This document shows positions 63,663 to 64,000 of a stretch of DNA of 64,000 nucleotides, in pieces. Under the pieces are notes generated by a model. It saw nothing but the letters and a program-made list of their open reading frames with translations, was not told where the DNA came from and did no database searches. Each line of letters begins with the position of its first letter. Position 1 is the stretch's first letter. Position numbers and translations under genes: made by a program. The stretch lies in NCBI RefSeq assembly GCF_000165425.1, contig NW_001799499.1, positions 1-64,000 of the forward strand, given 5' to 3'. The DNA comes from Paramecium tetraurelia (taxonomy: Eukaryota > Ciliophora > Oligohymenophorea > Peniculida > Parameciidae).

Positions 63663-64000
63663 TCAATATGTAATAATAATAAAAGAAACAAAGTTGGATT
63701 CAACAATTATTCTGTGGATGCGTTCGAGAAGAACCTCTTCATTAGGATTAGAAAATACAACGTTTGTCAAGCAAAATGGAAATTCAGAAGCAGAAGCCGA
63801 TGAATCTAATTTCCATGTAATAATAGTCTGAAGGGTGGTTGAATAAGACCACATCTCAGGAAGTGGATTACTCAGCAGATATAGAAAAGGATGTGGATTC
63901 AGATGAGGATCATGATAAGGTTTATAAAAGACAACTTTCATATTTGGAGTAAAATTCTCAGCTTCAAAAGACAAGTTTTTCTGATGTAAATATTATGGAA
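63663..64000 (-). CDS. Partial CDS, unknown, running off the window
   Basis: At least 112 codons open to the window edge, with no ATG inside, so the 5' part lies beyond 64000. The text (KVVFYKPYHDPHLNPHPFLY, LLSNPLPEMWSYSTTLQTII, NVVFSNPNEEVLLERIHRII) is rich in Pro, His and Ser. It has very few Gln codons and almost no TAA/TAG use, unlike most neighbours. The end is ITY before TGA. Family not recognised. Confidence 0.55.

Overview
The window is ciliate macronuclear-type DNA, most likely from Paramecium. Three direct observations support this. First, long conserved proteins (ribosomal L3, L27 and L6, a DOP1 homologue, CNOT11, a K+ channel) read through only if TAA and TAG are glutamine and TGA is the sole stop. 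Second, the coding frames are interrupted by very short introns of about 17-37 nt, nearly all GT(A)...AG. Third, the DNA is very AT-rich and compact, with most genes 20-300 bp apart on both strands. A standard-code ORF view breaks almost every gene into fragments, so all coordinates here come from reading with the TGA-only code. In nearly every model the coding length after intron removal is an exact multiple of three, which is the main internal check.

Layout. 0.7-7.1 kb: an otubain-like protein lacking its catalytic Cys, an RCC1-repeat protein, an EF-hand protein, a decayed dual-specificity phosphatase, an unknown gene, and a CNOT11 homologue of the CCR4-NOT complex. 7.2-13.0 kb: a cyclic-nucleotide-type K+ channel, a fidgetin-like AAA ATPase and an arrestin-like protein. 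13.1-22.2 kb: a VPS20/CHMP6-like ESCRT-III subunit, small unknown genes, a 1149-aa type I membrane protein, a CIAO2 (MIP18) Fe-S assembly protein and a tandem cNMP-binding protein. 22.2-31.1 kb: a membrane-anchored otubain-like peptidase with an intact catalytic motif, a PX-domain sorting nexin, an RBR ubiquitin ligase, a tRNA-Arg(UCG) and coiled-coil proteins. 31.3-34.3 kb: a degraded tract with an S-adenosylhomocysteine hydrolase pseudogene. 34.3-53.8 kb: large coiled-coil proteins, the 1864-aa DOP1 (Dopey) homologue, an HTH DNA-binding protein, an AGC-type kinase, a SKP1-like protein, V-ATPase subunit e, a SHAQKYF-type Myb protein, an intronless 786-aa protein and a tandem CCCH zinc-finger protein. 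54.1-59.5 kb: ribosomal protein genes L3, L27 and L6 with a GPI ethanolamine-phosphate transferase between them. 59.5-64 kb: a gene-poor tract with one or two small genes and the edge of another.

Functional themes. Genes for membrane traffic (VPS20/CHMP6, sorting nexin, DOP1, arrestin, V-ATPase e) and ubiquitin handling (RBR ligase, SKP1-like, two otubain-like proteins) are frequent, but nothing shows that they form an operon or pathway unit; these are single eukaryotic genes. I found no clearly new multi-gene system. The points most worth a second look are: the otubain-like pair with one pseudoenzyme, the long open frame directly after the TGA of the active otubain gene, the SAHH and DUSP pseudogenes, a TGATG stop/start overlap, two same-strand reading frames overlapping at the DOP1 5' end, a 27-bp divergent promoter, and a stopless 24-nt intron in the L6 gene.
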